Source: Streptococcus lactarius
GTDB lineage: Bacteria; Bacillota; Bacilli; Lactobacillales; Streptococcaceae
Assembly: GCF_016642265.1 (NCBI RefSeq)
Contig: NZ_MRXX01000006.1
Span: 70,018-113,567 of the forward strand
Length of the DNA stretch: 43,550 bases
Direction: 5' to 3'
Of the stretch, positions 15,487-24,620 are shown one piece after another; the stretch's first letter is position 1; each line of letters opens with the position of its first letter. The notes beneath the pieces were generated by a model. It did not search any database. It was not told the origin of the DNA and saw only the letters and a list, made by a program, of their open reading frames with translations. The translations under genes and the position numbers were made by a program.

Positions 15487-17805
15487 ATGAATAAATTAGA
15501 AGGACTCAGTCAGGAAGAAGTAGCAAAAAAGATCCAAGAGGGCAAGCAAAATAAGGTCACAATCAAGACAGAAAAAAGCCTAGGACAGATCATTCGAGAC
15601 AATGTCTTTACCTACTTTAATCTGATTTTCCTGGTTTTGGCAGTCTTGCTTGTAGCTGTGAAGTCTTGGAACAATCTCTTGTTTGTCCCGATTGTCGTGG
15701 TCAACTCCTTGGTAGGAATTGTACAAGAAGTTCGCTCTAGACGGATCTTGCGTCAGATGCAATTTCTGCATATGAGTGAGGCGGTTGCTCTTCGCGAAGG
15801 CAAAGAAATTGCCCTCCCTATCGATCAGCTGGTGGAGGGCGATCTGGTTCGTTTTCAAGCTGGAGACCAAATCTATGCGGATGGGGTCTTATTGGAGGGC
15901 GACTTAAAAGTCGATGAATCGCAATTGACCGGTGAAGCGGATGAGGTCAAAAAAGGAGCGCAAGATGCGCTCATGTCAGGTAGCTTTGTGATTGCTGGTC
16001 AAGGACTGGCACGATTGGAAAAAGTGGGGAATGACTCCTACATCAACCAATTGAGCTTGGAAGCCAAACAAGTCAAGTCCCATGAGGAGTCTGATATGGT
16101 TCATGCGGTTAACCGCATCGTAGGGATCATTGGTCTCCTTATCATTCCTCTAGGTTCCCTCCTTTTTCTTAGGAGCTATATCAGCCTAGGTGACAGCCTT
16201 AAGCTCAGTGTGACTTCAACAGTCGGAGCCTTGATCGGGATGATTCCAGAAGGTTTGTACCTTTTGATGACCTTGGCGCTGGCTCTGGGTGCTGTCAGAT
16301 TGGCCAAGGAAAAGGTTCTACTCAATAGCATGAAGGGGATTGAGACCTTATCGCGCGTGGATGTCCTTTGTGTTGATAAGACAGGGACCATTACAGAGCC
16401 TGGTATGGAATTGACAGAAATTCGTCCAGTTAAAGACGCTCAAGACATGGAAGCTCTAGCTCAGTATGTAGAAGCTAGCATGGATCAAAACGATACCATG
16501 GATGCGATCCGAAAATTTCACAAGACGCCAGTCAGCCGGCCTTGGAAGGCCCTGGACGTTCAGCCCTTTACGTCCAAGAAAAAGTATGGGGCCATTGCCT
16601 TTGAATCGGGGATCTATGTATTAGGCGCACCAGAATTTGTTTTACGAGAGAGCTTCTCTGAGCTTGAAAAAGAGATTACCCCAGCTACGCAGGCAGGTAA
16701 TCGGGTCTTGGCCTTTGGAAAATATCGGGGAGAAGACCTTGGAGAGACGTTAGAGGCTCCTGTAGATTTGGTGGCCTGGATTATTCTCTCCAATCCTTTG
16801 AGAAAAAATGCCAAAGAAACCTTCGCCTACTTCAAACAACAAGGAGTGACCATTAAGGTCATTTCAGGGGACAACCCTGCTACCGTCTCAGCTATTGCAC
16901 AAAAAGCAGGCATTGAAGGAGCAGAATATCTGATTGATGCCAGAACCTTGCGGACGGAAGAAGATTTGCACCAAGCGGCGAGTCAGTATACGGTCTTTGG
17001 TCGGGTGACACCAGAGCAAAAGAAAAGCCTTGTAGAAGGCTTGCAGGCAAAAGGACACAAGGTCGCTATGACCGGAGATGGTGTCAACGATATTTTAGCC
17101 TTAAAAACAGCGGATTGTAGTATTGCGATGGAATCTGGAAATGATGCGACCAAAAAGATGGCGCAAGTGGTCTTACTGGATTCTGACTTTGGAAAGATGC
17201 CGTCTATCGTGGCAGAAGGTCGCCGGGTGGTCAATAATATTCAGCGATCAGCTAGTCTCTTTTTGATCAAGAATATCTTCTCCATTTTGTTGGCCATCTC
17301 AGTGATGCTCTTAGCCTTTACCTATCCCATCATGCCCTCGCAGATGTCCTTGATCAGTGGCTTTACGATTGGGATTCCAGGATTCTTCTTGGCGCTTGAG
17401 CCTAACAGTGAGCGCATCAAGGGACGCTTTATCGAAACGGTCTTTAAACATGCCTTGCCTGCAGCCTTGACGGATTTTATACTGATCTTTAGTCTGGTTT
17501 TATTCTCTTCAGCATTTGGTATGAAATCGGAAGAGCTCTCGAGTGCAGCCATCTGCTTGATGGCCTTCGTCGGTTTTGCCATCATCTATCAAGAATCTCA
17601 GCCTCTCAATCACTACAAGAGACTGGTTCTTCTAGGAAATATCCTGGCTTTTATGGTATCAAGTAGTATTCTAGGAAAATTCTTTAACATGAGCCCCTTG
17701 AGGCTTCAAACGCTGCTTATCTGCGCCATCATGGCAGTTCTTGCTCTCGTCTTGATTCAAGTCTTCAAAAAATTAGTGGGCTGGTTTTTTCATCGGAAGA
17801 AATAA
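15487..17805 (+). CDS. P-type cation-transporting ATPase, CtpE-like
   Basis: This ion pump of 772 residues has about ten transmembrane helices. The phosphorylation motif DKTGTIT is near residue 297, the actuator motif is LTGEADEV, a membrane IPEGL lies before the phosphorylation site, and the hinge is MTGDGVNDILALKTADCSIAM. The order and the EGLYLLMTLALALGAVRLAKEKVLL segment resemble CtpE, for which calcium uptake has been proposed. The substrate is an inference. The start is ATG 15487, with GAGGAAA just upstream; a GTG at 15475 would overlap the VOC gene and lacks such a site. No terminator was found before the convergent regulator gene. Confidence 0.9.
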   Translation: MNKLEGLSQEEVAKKIQEGKQNKVTIKTEKSLGQIIRDNVFTYFNLIFLVLAVLLVAVKSWNNLLFVPIVVVNSLVGIVQEVRSRRILRQMQFLHMSEAVALREGKEIALPIDQLVEGDLVRFQAGDQIYADGVLLEGDLKVDESQLTGEADEVKKGAQDALMSGSFVIAGQGLARLEKVGNDSYINQLSLEAKQVKSHEESDMVHAVNRIVGIIGLLIIPLGSLLFLRSYISLGDSLKLSVTSTVGALIGMIPEGLYLLMTLALALGAVRLAKEKVLLNSMKGIETLSRVDVLCVDKTGTITEPGMELTEIRPVKDAQDMEALAQYVEASMDQNDTMDAIRKFHKTPVSRPWKALDVQPFTSKKKYGAIAFESGIYVLGAPEFVLRESFSELEKEITPATQAGNRVLAFGKYRGEDLGETLEAPVDLVAWIILSNPLRKNAKETFAYFKQQGVTIKVISGDNPATVSAIAQKAGIEGAEYLIDARTLRTEEDLHQAASQYTVFGRVTPEQKKSLVEGLQAKGHKVAMTGDGVNDILALKTADCSIAMESGNDATKKMAQVVLLDSDFGKMPSIVAEGRRVVNNIQRSASLFLIKNIFSILLAISVMLLAFTYPIMPSQMSLISGFTIGIPGFFLALEPNSERIKGRFIETVFKHALPAALTDFILIFSLVLFSSAFGMKSEELSSAAICLMAFVGFAIIYQESQPLNHYKRLVLLGNILAFMVSSSILGKFFNMSPLRLQTLLICAIMAVLALVLIQVFKKLVGWFFHRKK

Positions 17806-17854
17806 AAGAAAAGAGCAAAACAGATAAAATAGTTTCGATTGGATGACGATATTT

Positions 17855-18703
17855 TTACTGTTCAGTTAGTTCTAGAAAATAGGCATCCCATTCTTGTGCT
17901 TCGGATTTTGAAAGCAACAATGAAACCGAATGGATCACATCATTATGGAGAGATCTCCCTTGCTTTGGATCTTCCCAAATACTTTGATAGATGGCCTTTA
18001 ATTCTAGTAAGTATAATTTTTGAAATGCAAAATAGTTAGGGAAATGTTTTTCGAATAGAAGTGTTAGCAGTTGTTTGCTAGCACTTTTTTCTTTTCTACT
18101 GATTAAGACAGATACTAAATTTAAAATCGTATCGATTTTGATTCGATCTAGATTGTTCTTAAGTTTGTCCGGTGTATTTTCCAAAATTGTATCCGTAAAG
18201 AGAACAATAGCCTCAGTTGTGAAATAGGAGACCACACTTCCCATTAACCCAATGTCAAGATTGGTCCAATAATCTAATGAAAAAAAGTAATCCGTCAGTT
18301 CATTTATTGCCTGCTGTGAAACGGTTTTGTGCTGTTTTTCTGCAATGATAATCTCTAAAACGAGGGAGAGGATGTGGTAAATGTATTGATGCTTTGAGAT
18401 CGCTAATTCTTGCAAATCATTTTTTATTTGAAGAAGTGATGGCCAATCCGAGTTTTCCATTGCCTCATCCATTCGTTTTTTCAAGGTTAAAAACTCAGCA
18501 CTATGGAAATCACTCCAATCAAAGATCTCATTAATCTCCACAATCATGTACCCCAATAATTGAAGCAATATATCATTGGATAGATTGGTTTTCCCATTTT
18601 CAAAATCAGAAATACTCGAAGCAGAACCAGCGATATTCCCAAGTTCTCTTAAGGAGATTTTTCTTTGTTTTCGAATTAATTTAAATTTTTCTCTAATGTC
18701 CAT
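17855..18703 (-). CDS. Rgg/MutR-type XRE family transcriptional regulator
   Basis: This 282-residue regulator has an N-terminal helix-turn-helix (residues 5-60, ISLRELGNIAGSASSISDFENGK) and a long helical C-terminal part of the Rgg/GadR/MutR kind, which in relatives binds short peptide pheromones. It diverges from an ABC exporter gene across 83 bases, so the exporter is the likely target, as in some bacteriocin loci. No pheromone gene or bacteriocin precursor is evident next to it. It converges on the P-type ATPase gene with only about 49 bases between and no clear terminator. Base composition is AT-rich, consistent with an accessory locus. Confidence 0.88.
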   Translation of the reverse strand: MDIREKFKLIRKQRKISLRELGNIAGSASSISDFENGKTNLSNDILLQLLGYMIVEINEIFDWSDFHSAEFLTLKKRMDEAMENSDWPSLLQIKNDLQELAISKHQYIYHILSLVLEIIIAEKQHKTVSQQAINELTDYFFSLDYWTNLDIGLMGSVVSYFTTEAIVLFTDTILENTPDKLKNNLDRIKIDTILNLVSVLISRKEKSASKQLLTLLFEKHFPNYFAFQKLYLLELKAIYQSIWEDPKQGRSLHNDVIHSVSLLLSKSEAQEWDAYFLELTEQ

Positions 18704-18727
18704 TTGTTCGGATTTCCGTAATTTTTC

Positions 18728-18756
18728 ATATACTATTTTTTTATATTATATACTAT
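18728..18756. promoter_or_regulatory. Paired ATATACTAT direct repeats, putative Rgg operator
   Basis: ATATACTAT occurs at 18728-18736 and again at 18748-18756, exactly 20 bases apart, in the divergent region between the Rgg-type regulator and the ABC exporter. Two helical turns of spacing suits a dimeric regulator. A TATAAT-like element for the regulator overlaps the second unit on the minus strand. Confidence 0.5.
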
Positions 18757-18786
18757 ATCTATAAAAAGGGAAAGGAGAAAAATAAG

Positions 18787-20373
18787 ATGCAAGTCATTCT
18801 AAAAAGTTTATCTAAATGGAAATTGATGTTGTATGTTCTATTTGCTGTTTTGTACTCACTTCAAGGGCTTTTGTTATCGTTTATTATTCAGTTTGCAGGT
18901 GAAATTAATCCGCGAGATAAGGGAGCCTTACTTGTCTTTGGTATAGGAGGAATTGCTCTATTTGTATTGATCTATGCATGTATGTATATAGATAATCTTC
19001 TAGTTCGATCGATCATCAAAGAATTCAACATATTGATCTCAGAGAAAACTTTAACCTACTTTCATCTAAAAAAATTAGAGTATACAGAGGCAGAGTTAAA
19101 CTCATTTTTAACACAGGATATTCCGATGTTTTGGCAAGAATTTTTGACTCCTATGCTCATTTATCCAGTATTTGGCTTATCCATTCTAGCATCTATAGTC
19201 TATCTCATCATGCAGAACTTTTTTATTGGTTTTCTCTTTACAATAGGTGGTTTCTTGATGATCATTCCTCAGTTTGTATTTAACAAACTCCTACAAAAAC
19301 GTGGGGAAGAGCTAAGTAAGGCAAGAAAGAAAAGTTTATCAAGTATCACCGATTTCAGCAAAGGAATTCAAACCATCCAAAGCAATCAAGCCGGAACTGA
19401 ATTTTCTCAACATGTTCTGAAAGAAATTAGTGAAACGGAGCATCAACAATATACCTACTATACAACACACAATTTAGTCATGTTTTGGACGGGTCCTTTA
19501 AAAGGATTAGGACTGATTGCCCCCTTGTTAACGGGTTTATTGCTTCTTCCTTCTACGACCCTGTCTCTGACAACCCTCATCGCCATGATGACGGCTTCTA
19601 TGAATCTAATTTCCCCTTTGCAACAATTATTAGAAATGACCTCTAATTTGCAAGGATCAATGGTTGTCAAAAAGAAAGTTGTGTCGATTTTGAAAATGCC
19701 TGAAGTGGATGAGACGACAACCATTTTAGAACCTTTGGCAGAAAAGCTCAGTATTCAGATCGATGATTTAACAAAGACATTTGGAGATCATTTGATCTTT
19801 AGAAATACAAACCTGACGATTGCTGCTTGTCAGAAAGTACTGCTCACGGGTGCCAGTGGCAGTGGTAAAACTTCCCTGTTTCACTTATTATGTGGAGAAG
19901 ATAAGGAATATAGTGGAAGTATTGAGTTGATAGATAGAAAAGGAAAATCTTGCTATCCTTCTTACGACAGGGTCAATCTCATTCATCAAAAACCTTATCT
20001 ATTTAAGGGGACTGTAAAAGAAAATTTGACCCTATTTCAGGAGTTTTCAGATGACCAACTTCAAAAAGCTTTAGAATCCGTTCATCTTTGGGACGAATTA
20101 GCTGGTGATTTAGGGTATCAAGTAGATCCACAGAATTTATCTGGAGGACAAATGATGAAACTAGAATTGGCAAGGTGTATTCTCCGACCAAAACCCATTT
20201 TATTAGCCGATGAGGTGACAGCAGCATTGGATGAAACAAATGCAAGAGAGATTCGAAAAATATTGGCTCAACAAAAGTGTACCTTGATAGAAATAGCTCA
20301 TAAATACCAGAAAGAAGATTACGATTCTATTTATCAGATTGTCGATCATAAAATTGTAAAAATGAATCATTAA
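18787..20373 (+). CDS. ABC exporter, fused membrane and ATPase domains
   Basis: This half-transporter of 528 residues has about six transmembrane helices (residues 10-300) followed by one ATPase domain. Walker A GASGSGKT is near residue 356, the signature is NLSGGQMMKLELARC, and Walker B ILLADEVTAALD keeps the catalytic Glu. The H-loop reads IEIAHK. It is shorter than most such exporters (about 570-600) because the loops are compact. A strong AAAGGAG precedes the ATG. It stands alone downstream of an Rgg-type regulator. Export of a peptide or drug is a fair guess, but no substrate gene is beside it. It would have to act as a homodimer. Confidence 0.88.
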   Translation: MQVILKSLSKWKLMLYVLFAVLYSLQGLLLSFIIQFAGEINPRDKGALLVFGIGGIALFVLIYACMYIDNLLVRSIIKEFNILISEKTLTYFHLKKLEYTEAELNSFLTQDIPMFWQEFLTPMLIYPVFGLSILASIVYLIMQNFFIGFLFTIGGFLMIIPQFVFNKLLQKRGEELSKARKKSLSSITDFSKGIQTIQSNQAGTEFSQHVLKEISETEHQQYTYYTTHNLVMFWTGPLKGLGLIAPLLTGLLLLPSTTLSLTTLIAMMTASMNLISPLQQLLEMTSNLQGSMVVKKKVVSILKMPEVDETTTILEPLAEKLSIQIDDLTKTFGDHLIFRNTNLTIAACQKVLLTGASGSGKTSLFHLLCGEDKEYSGSIELIDRKGKSCYPSYDRVNLIHQKPYLFKGTVKENLTLFQEFSDDQLQKALESVHLWDELAGDLGYQVDPQNLSGGQMMKLELARCILRPKPILLADEVTAALDETNAREIRKILAQQKCTLIEIAHKYQKEDYDSIYQIVDHKIVKMNH

Positions 20374-20419
20374 CAATGGTAAAGACTTACTAGTTCATTC
20401 AAATCGTCGTAGTTGGTTA

Positions 20420-20463
20420 AAAAAAGATACCACCTTGAAATGAAGCAAGATGGTATCTTTTTC
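20420..20463. terminator. Bidirectional terminator
   Basis: A long stem AAAAAGATACCA/TGGTATCTTTTT with an inner CTTG/CAAG extension sits between the convergent ABC exporter and DUF3397 genes. Both flanks can supply a T tract. Confidence 0.9.
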
Positions 20464-20467
20464 AGTA

Positions 20468-20812
20468 TTAGATAAACAAACTAGCAGTTAGGATCAGATA
20501 GAGCAAGAAGGTAACCAAAAATCCAGCACGCCAGAAATATTTGATAAATTTAGGGTAATAAAAGCTCTTTTTCTTTTTTAAGAAATAAACCGTTAGTCCC
20601 AAGGCTAAAAGCGAAAGGCTTAAAGCTAGCAGCGGTAAGAGGCTGTGATAAAAGGCGCTGTCTGAGATCAGGTAGTACTCCAAGGCAAATAAAGGAAAGG
20701 CAATATCGGTGGATCGCCATCCTCTTTTTTGAAGCTTAAAGAGGTGGACAATGATACCGCTCAGAATCAGCGTTAAAAAAATAAATAATACAGAAGCAAC
20801 TTTGATTAACAT
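20468..20812 (-). CDS. DUF3397 family membrane protein
   Basis: This 114-residue protein has four transmembrane helices spread along its length and the WRSTDIAFPLFALEYYLIS segment I associate with DUF3397. Its function is unknown. The position just upstream of and divergent from rplK is the usual one in streptococci. The ribosome binding site is weak (GAATGAAG). The gene ends at a bidirectional terminator. Confidence 0.82.
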   Translation of the reverse strand: MLIKVASVLFIFLTLILSGIIVHLFKLQKRGWRSTDIAFPLFALEYYLISDSAFYHSLLPLLALSLSLLALGLTVYFLKKKKSFYYPKFIKYFWRAGFLVTFLLYLILTASLFI

Positions 20813-20865
20813 AGCTTCATTCTATCATAAAACGGAAAAAAAGTTTACTATATTTTGATTTTTTC

Positions 20866-20893
20866 TTGCAAAAAATAAGAAATCGTGTATAAT
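20866..20893 (+). promoter_or_regulatory. Promoter of the rplK-rplA operon
   Basis: TTGCAA (20866-20871), 16-base spacer, TATAAT (20888-20893). A strong match, as expected for ribosomal protein genes. An inverted repeat GTATGC-ACAAA-GCATAC (20900-20916) opens the transcript. Confidence 0.85.
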
Positions 20894-20918
20894 AGAAAGG
20901 TATGCACAAAGCATACTT

Positions 20919-20955
20919 GTGGGAGGTAAAAATCTGTAATTACCGCCAAAACCAC
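20919..20955 (+). promoter_or_regulatory. Putative L1-binding leader hairpin before rplK
   Basis: The outer helix GTGG/CCAC (extendable by TT/AA), a 2-base GA on the 5' side, the inner helix GGTAA/TTACC and a 7-base strand GCCAAAA on the 3' side form an asymmetric internal loop. The same plan recurs at 21449-21475 before rplA. L1 is known to repress its own operon by binding such an mRNA site in other bacteria. The helix ends directly against the rplK ribosome binding site AGGAGG. Confidence 0.6.
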
Positions 20956-20972
20956 AAAGGAGGATTTAAGAA

Positions 20973-21398
20973 ATGGCTAAAAAAGTCGAAAAACTTGTAA
21001 AATTGCAAATCCCTGCTGGTAAAGCTACTCCAGCTCCACCGGTTGGTCCAGCGCTTGGTCAAGCAGGTATCAACATCATGGGATTCACTAAAGAGTTTAA
21101 CGCTCGTACAGCTGATCAAGCTGGTATGATCATCCCAGTTGTCATCACTGTTTATGAAGACAAATCATTCGATTTCGTTACAAAAACACCACCAGCTGCT
21201 GTTCTTTTGAAAAAAGCTGCAGGTGTTGAAAAAGGTTCAGGTACACCGAACAAAACGAAAGTTGCAACTGTAACTCGTGCACAAGTACAACAAATCGCTG
21301 AAACTAAGATGCCAGATTTGAACGCTGCAAACATTGAGTCTGCAATGCGTATGATCGAAGGTACTGCTCGTTCTATGGGATTCACTGTTACTGACTAA
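20973..21398 (+). CDS. rplK: 50S ribosomal protein L11
   Basis: L11 forms the GTPase-associated centre stalk base with 23S rRNA. The 141 residues are standard and open with [27 protein letters not shown] split across the proline-rich N-terminal domain. The C-terminal rRNA-binding domain ends [20 protein letters not shown] lies 9 bases upstream of the ATG. Codon use is strongly biased toward a few codons, as in highly expressed genes. It is co-transcribed with rplA. Confidence 0.98.
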   Translation: MAKKVEKLVKLQIPAGKATPAPPVGPALGQAGINIMGFTKEFNARTADQAGMIIPVVITVYEDKSFDFVTKTPPAAVLLKKAAGVEKGSGTPNKTKVATVTRAQVQQIAETKMPDLNAANIESAMRMIEGTARSMGFTVTD

Positions 21399-21448
21399 TT
21401 GTAACAATCCTATTTGCCCGCAATACACTTGATCAAATGACGAGTGAC

Positions 21449-21475
21449 GTGGGAGATGAAAATCGATATGACCAC
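21449..21475 (+). promoter_or_regulatory. Putative L1-binding hairpin between rplK and rplA
   Basis: GTGG/CCAC, a 5' GA, a short GAT/ATC helix capped by GAAA, and a 7-base 3' strand GATATGA mirror the layout of the hairpin before rplK. It lies in the 97-base gap, with the rplA ribosome binding site starting six bases further on. Confidence 0.55.
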
Positions 21476-21495
21476 ATTACAAGGAGAAAGATAAA

Positions 21496-22185
21496 ATGGC
21501 TAAAAAAAGCAAACAACTTCGTGCTGCTCTTGAAAAAATCGACAGCACAAAAGTCTACAGCGTAGAAGAAGCTGTAGCTCTTGCAAAAGAAACTAACTTT
21601 GCAAAATTTGACGCAACTGTAGAAGTTGCTTATAACTTGAACATTGACGTGAAAAAAGCTGACCAACAAATCCGTGGAGCAATGGTATTGCCAAACGGTA
21701 CTGGTAAAACAGCTCGCGTTCTTGTATTTGCACGTGGTGCAAAAGCTGAAGAAGCAAAAGCTGCTGGCGCAGACTTCGTAGGTGAAGATGACCTTGTTGC
21801 GAAAATCAACGATGGTTGGTTGGACTTCGACGTAGTTATCGCTACACCTGATATGATGGCTCTTGTTGGACGTCTTGGACGTGTCCTTGGACCTCGTAAC
21901 TTGATGCCAAACCCTAAAACTGGTACAGTAACAATGGATGTTGCGAAAGCAGTTGAAGAGTCTAAAGGTGGTAAAATCACTTACCGTGCTGATAAAGCAG
22001 GTATCGTTCAAGCCATCATCGGTAAAGTTTCATTCGATGATACTAAATTGGTTGAAAACTTCAAAGCTTTCAACGATGTTATCCAAAAAGCAAAACCAGC
22101 TACAGCTAAAGGTACTTACGTAACTAGCTTGACTTTGACAACAACTCAAGGTCCTGGTATCAAAGTGGATGTTAACTCGCTTTAA
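21496..22185 (+). CDS. rplA: 50S ribosomal protein L1
   Basis: L1 forms the mobile stalk that helps release tRNA from the E site and, in many bacteria, represses its own operon. The 229 residues are standard. The conserved [22 protein letters not shown] block (residues about 121-142) and the VGKVSFDD-like C-terminal part are both present. AAGGAGA precedes the ATG. Codon bias is extreme, as for rplK. A UUCG-capped terminator follows. Confidence 0.98.
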   Translation: MAKKSKQLRAALEKIDSTKVYSVEEAVALAKETNFAKFDATVEVAYNLNIDVKKADQQIRGAMVLPNGTGKTARVLVFARGAKAEEAKAAGADFVGEDDLVAKINDGWLDFDVVIATPDMMALVGRLGRVLGPRNLMPNPKTGTVTMDVAKAVEESKGGKITYRADKAGIVQAIIGKVSFDDTKLVENFKAFNDVIQKAKPATAKGTYVTSLTLTTTQGPGIKVDVNSL

Positions 22186-22193
22186 TGAAAATG

Positions 22194-22219
22194 AAAAGCT
22201 GCCTTCGGGTAGCTTTTTT
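22194..22219 (+). terminator. Terminator of rplK-rplA, TTCG loop
   Basis: AAAAGCTGCC-TTCG-GGTAGCTTTTTT: a 10-bp stem with one wobble and a stable TTCG tetraloop, followed by T6. Confidence 0.95.
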
Positions 22220-22314
22220 GTTGCCATTTTCTCTTTAGGATGGTTGATAAGATTAGTCGGAGGGAAAAACAAAAATTTTAATAGATAGGACTATATAAAA
22301 AGCGTAATTTATGG

Positions 22315-22320
22315 TAAAAT
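22315..22320 (+). promoter_or_regulatory. Extended -10 promoter candidate for pyrH
   Basis: TGG-TAAAAT lies 27 bases upstream of the pyrH start and after the rplA terminator. The -35 region is weak. Confidence 0.5.
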
Positions 22321-22347
22321 AATACAGATCAAAAAAGGAGAGAGAAA

Positions 22348-23079
22348 ATGGTAGAACCTAAGTATAAACGTATCTTAATCAAGCTATCTGGTGAAGCCCT
22401 TGCTGGCGAACGTGGCGTCGGAATCGATATCAAAACTGTCCAAAATATGGCCCAAGAAATCAAGGAAGTTCACGAACTTGGAATTGAAATTGCCTTGGTG
22501 ATCGGTGGTGGAAACCTTTGGCGTGGAGAACCTGCTGCTGAAGCAGGGATGGATCGCGTCCAAGCAGACTACACAGGAATGCTTGGGACTGTCATGAATG
22601 CTCTTGTGATGGCTGATTCGCTTCAACAAGTTGGCGTGGATACTCGTGTTCAAACAGCGATTGCCATGCAACAAGTCGCAGAACCTTATATCCGTGGTCG
22701 TGCCCTTCGTCACCTTGAAAAAGATCGGATCGTGATCTTTGGCGCAGGGATCGGTTCTCCTTATTTCTCAACAGATACGACCGCAGCTCTTCGTGCAGCT
22801 GAGATTGAAGCAGATGCTATTCTTATGGCGAAAAATGGGGTTGATGGTGTTTACAACGCCGATCCGAAGAAGGACAAGACAGCTGTGAAATTTGAGGAAT
22901 TGACTCACCGTGATGTCATCAACAAAGGTCTTCGAATTATGGACTCAACGGCCTCCACGATCTCCATGGACAACGACATTGATTTGGTTGTCTTTAATAT
23001 GAACGAACCAGGCAATATCAAACGAGTTGTCTTTGGTGAAAATATCGGTACAACCGTATCAAATAACGTAGAAAAATAA
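22348..23079 (+). CDS. pyrH: UMP kinase
   Basis: PyrH phosphorylates UMP to UDP in pyrimidine synthesis and is the bacterial hexameric amino-acid-kinase type, with no P-loop. The 243 residues include IKLSGEAL at the N-terminus, [10 protein letters not shown] near residue 51, the [20 protein letters not shown] block near 132 and the [12 protein letters not shown] block near 163. GGAGAG precedes the ATG. frr follows after 19 bases, as in most bacteria. Confidence 0.97.
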   Translation: MVEPKYKRILIKLSGEALAGERGVGIDIKTVQNMAQEIKEVHELGIEIALVIGGGNLWRGEPAAEAGMDRVQADYTGMLGTVMNALVMADSLQQVGVDTRVQTAIAMQQVAEPYIRGRALRHLEKDRIVIFGAGIGSPYFSTDTTAALRAAEIEADAILMAKNGVDGVYNADPKKDKTAVKFEELTHRDVINKGLRIMDSTASTISMDNDIDLVVFNMNEPGNIKRVVFGENIGTTVSNNVEK

Positions 23080-23098
23080 TAGAAAATAGAGGAAAATT

Positions 23099-23656
23099 AT
23101 GGCAAACCCAATCGTAGAAAAAGCAAAAGAAAGAATGACCCAGTCTCACCAAAGTTTGGGACGTGAATTTGGTAGCATCCGTGCTGGACGTGCAAATGCT
23201 AGTCTTTTGGACCGTATTTTCGTAGAATACTACGGAGTAGAGACTCCATTGAACCAATTGGCATCTATCACGATTCCAGAAGCGCGTGTCTTGTTGATCA
23301 CACCATTTGATAAATCATCTTTGAAAGACATCGAGCACAGCATCAATGCTTCTGACCTTGGAATCACTCCAGCCAACGATGGATCTGTTATCCGCTTGGT
23401 CATTCCCGCTTTGACAGAAGAAACTCGTCGTGACTTGGCAAAAGAAGTGAAAAAAGTGGGCGAAAGTGCCAAAGTAGCGATCCGTAATATCCGCCGTGAT
23501 GCGATGGACGAAGCCAAGAAACAAGAAAAAGCAAAAGAAATCACAGAAGATGAATTGAAAGGTCTTGAAAAAGAGATCCAAAAGGTAACGGATGATGCGG
23601 TCAAACATGTAGATGAAATGACAGCTCACAAAGAAAAAGAATTGATGGAAGTTTAA
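23099..23656 (+). CDS. frr: Ribosome recycling factor
   Basis: RRF splits post-termination ribosomes together with EF-G. The 185 residues form the tRNA-shaped fold, with the [21 protein letters not shown] segment near residue 25 and the long C-terminal helices rich in Lys and Glu. It lies directly downstream of pyrH, in the usual pair. The ribosome binding site GAGGAAA is close to the ATG. Confidence 0.97.
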   Translation: MANPIVEKAKERMTQSHQSLGREFGSIRAGRANASLLDRIFVEYYGVETPLNQLASITIPEARVLLITPFDKSSLKDIEHSINASDLGITPANDGSVIRLVIPALTEETRRDLAKEVKKVGESAKVAIRNIRRDAMDEAKKQEKAKEITEDELKGLEKEIQKVTDDAVKHVDEMTAHKEKELMEV

Positions 23657-23684
23657 TCCATCCTAACCATTACAGGAAAGAAAG

Positions 23685-23713
23685 ACTCAGTTGGCACTGC
23701 TGGCTGGGTTTTA
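23685..23713 (+). terminator. Terminator after frr
   Basis: ACTCAG/CTGGGT pairs around a 13-base loop and is followed by TTTATTT. It is a moderate hairpin with one wobble pair. Confidence 0.6.
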
Positions 23714-23755
23714 TTTCCATTATTCTTGTGAAGAGGCAAGAGGAAAGAAGGAAAC

Positions 23756-24610
23756 ATGAATACGAATCTAGCAAGCTACATCATGGGAATGGTCATTGAT
23801 GAAAATGATCGCTTCTATTTTGTTCAAAAAGATGGCCAGACCTACGCGCTTGATAAAGCAGAAGGTTCGCATCAAGTTGGAGAAAGTGTCAAGGGCTTTG
23901 CCTATACCGATATGAAGCAAAAGCTCCGACTCACGACACTTGAAGTCACAGCAACTCAAGAAAGCTTTGGCTGGGGGACGGTCACAGAAGTGCGCAAGGA
24001 TCTGGGAGTCTTTGTGGATACAGGGCTACCAGATAAGCAGATCGTTGTCTCATTAGATATCCTACCTGAGATGAAAGATCTATGGCCCAAGAAGGGCGAT
24101 CGTCTCTATATTCGTTTAGAAGTTGATAAGAAAGATCGTATTTGGGGGATCTTGGCCTATCAGGAAGATTTCCAGCGTTTGGCTCGTCCAGCTTACAACA
24201 ATATGCAAAACCAAAACTGGCCAGCCATTGTCTATCGCTTGAAATTGTCTGGGACCTTTGTTTACCTTCCAGAGAACAATATGCTAGGCTTTATTCACCC
24301 GAGTGAGCGCTATGCAGAACCCCGCTTAGGACAAGTCCTAGATGCCCGGGTCATTGGATTTCGTGAGGTAGATCGGACCTTGAACTTGTCGCTGAAGCCA
24401 CGCTCCTTTGAAATGTTGGAAAACGATGCCCAAATGATTTTGACCTATTTGGAAGCCAATGGAGGCTTTATGACCTTGAATGATAAATCCTCTCCAGAAG
24501 AGATCAAGGCAACTTTTGGGATTTCAAAAGGCCAGTTCAAAAAGGCTTTGGGTGGTTTGATGAAGGCGAAAAAAATCAAGCAAGACCAATTTGGAACAGA
24601 GATCATCTAA
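23756..24610 (+). CDS. cvfB: CvfB family S1-domain RNA-binding protein
   Basis: This 284-residue protein of the CvfB/YitL family has S1-like RNA-binding modules in the first two thirds (for example [24 protein letters not shown] near residue 72) and a winged helix at the C-terminus ([27 protein letters not shown]). In staphylococci CvfB affects virulence gene expression; the role here is unproven. GGAAA precedes the ATG. It is followed after 10 bases by the small yozE gene. Confidence 0.9.
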   Translation: MNTNLASYIMGMVIDENDRFYFVQKDGQTYALDKAEGSHQVGESVKGFAYTDMKQKLRLTTLEVTATQESFGWGTVTEVRKDLGVFVDTGLPDKQIVVSLDILPEMKDLWPKKGDRLYIRLEVDKKDRIWGILAYQEDFQRLARPAYNNMQNQNWPAIVYRLKLSGTFVYLPENNMLGFIHPSERYAEPRLGQVLDARVIGFREVDRTLNLSLKPRSFEMLENDAQMILTYLEANGGFMTLNDKSSPEEIKATFGISKGQFKKALGGLMKAKKIKQDQFGTEII

Positions 24611-24620
24611 GAGGAGGCTT

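Noticed and set aside
17839..18039. 66-codon plus-strand frame at the end of the Rgg-type gene, considered as a possible signal peptide gene
   Set aside because: It is antisense to the regulator's 3' end, has no ribosome binding site, and does not look like a short hydrophobic pheromone.
18704..18786. Search for a pheromone gene in the Rgg/exporter divergent region
   Set aside because: The 83 bases are AT-rich promoter sequence with no start codon plus ribosome binding site pair that gives a hydrophobic peptide on either strand.
21433..22011. 192-codon minus-strand frame opposite rplA
   Set aside because: It is antisense to a highly biased ribosomal gene, where long shadow frames are common. 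It is rich in Phe, Cys and Ser as expected from the complement.
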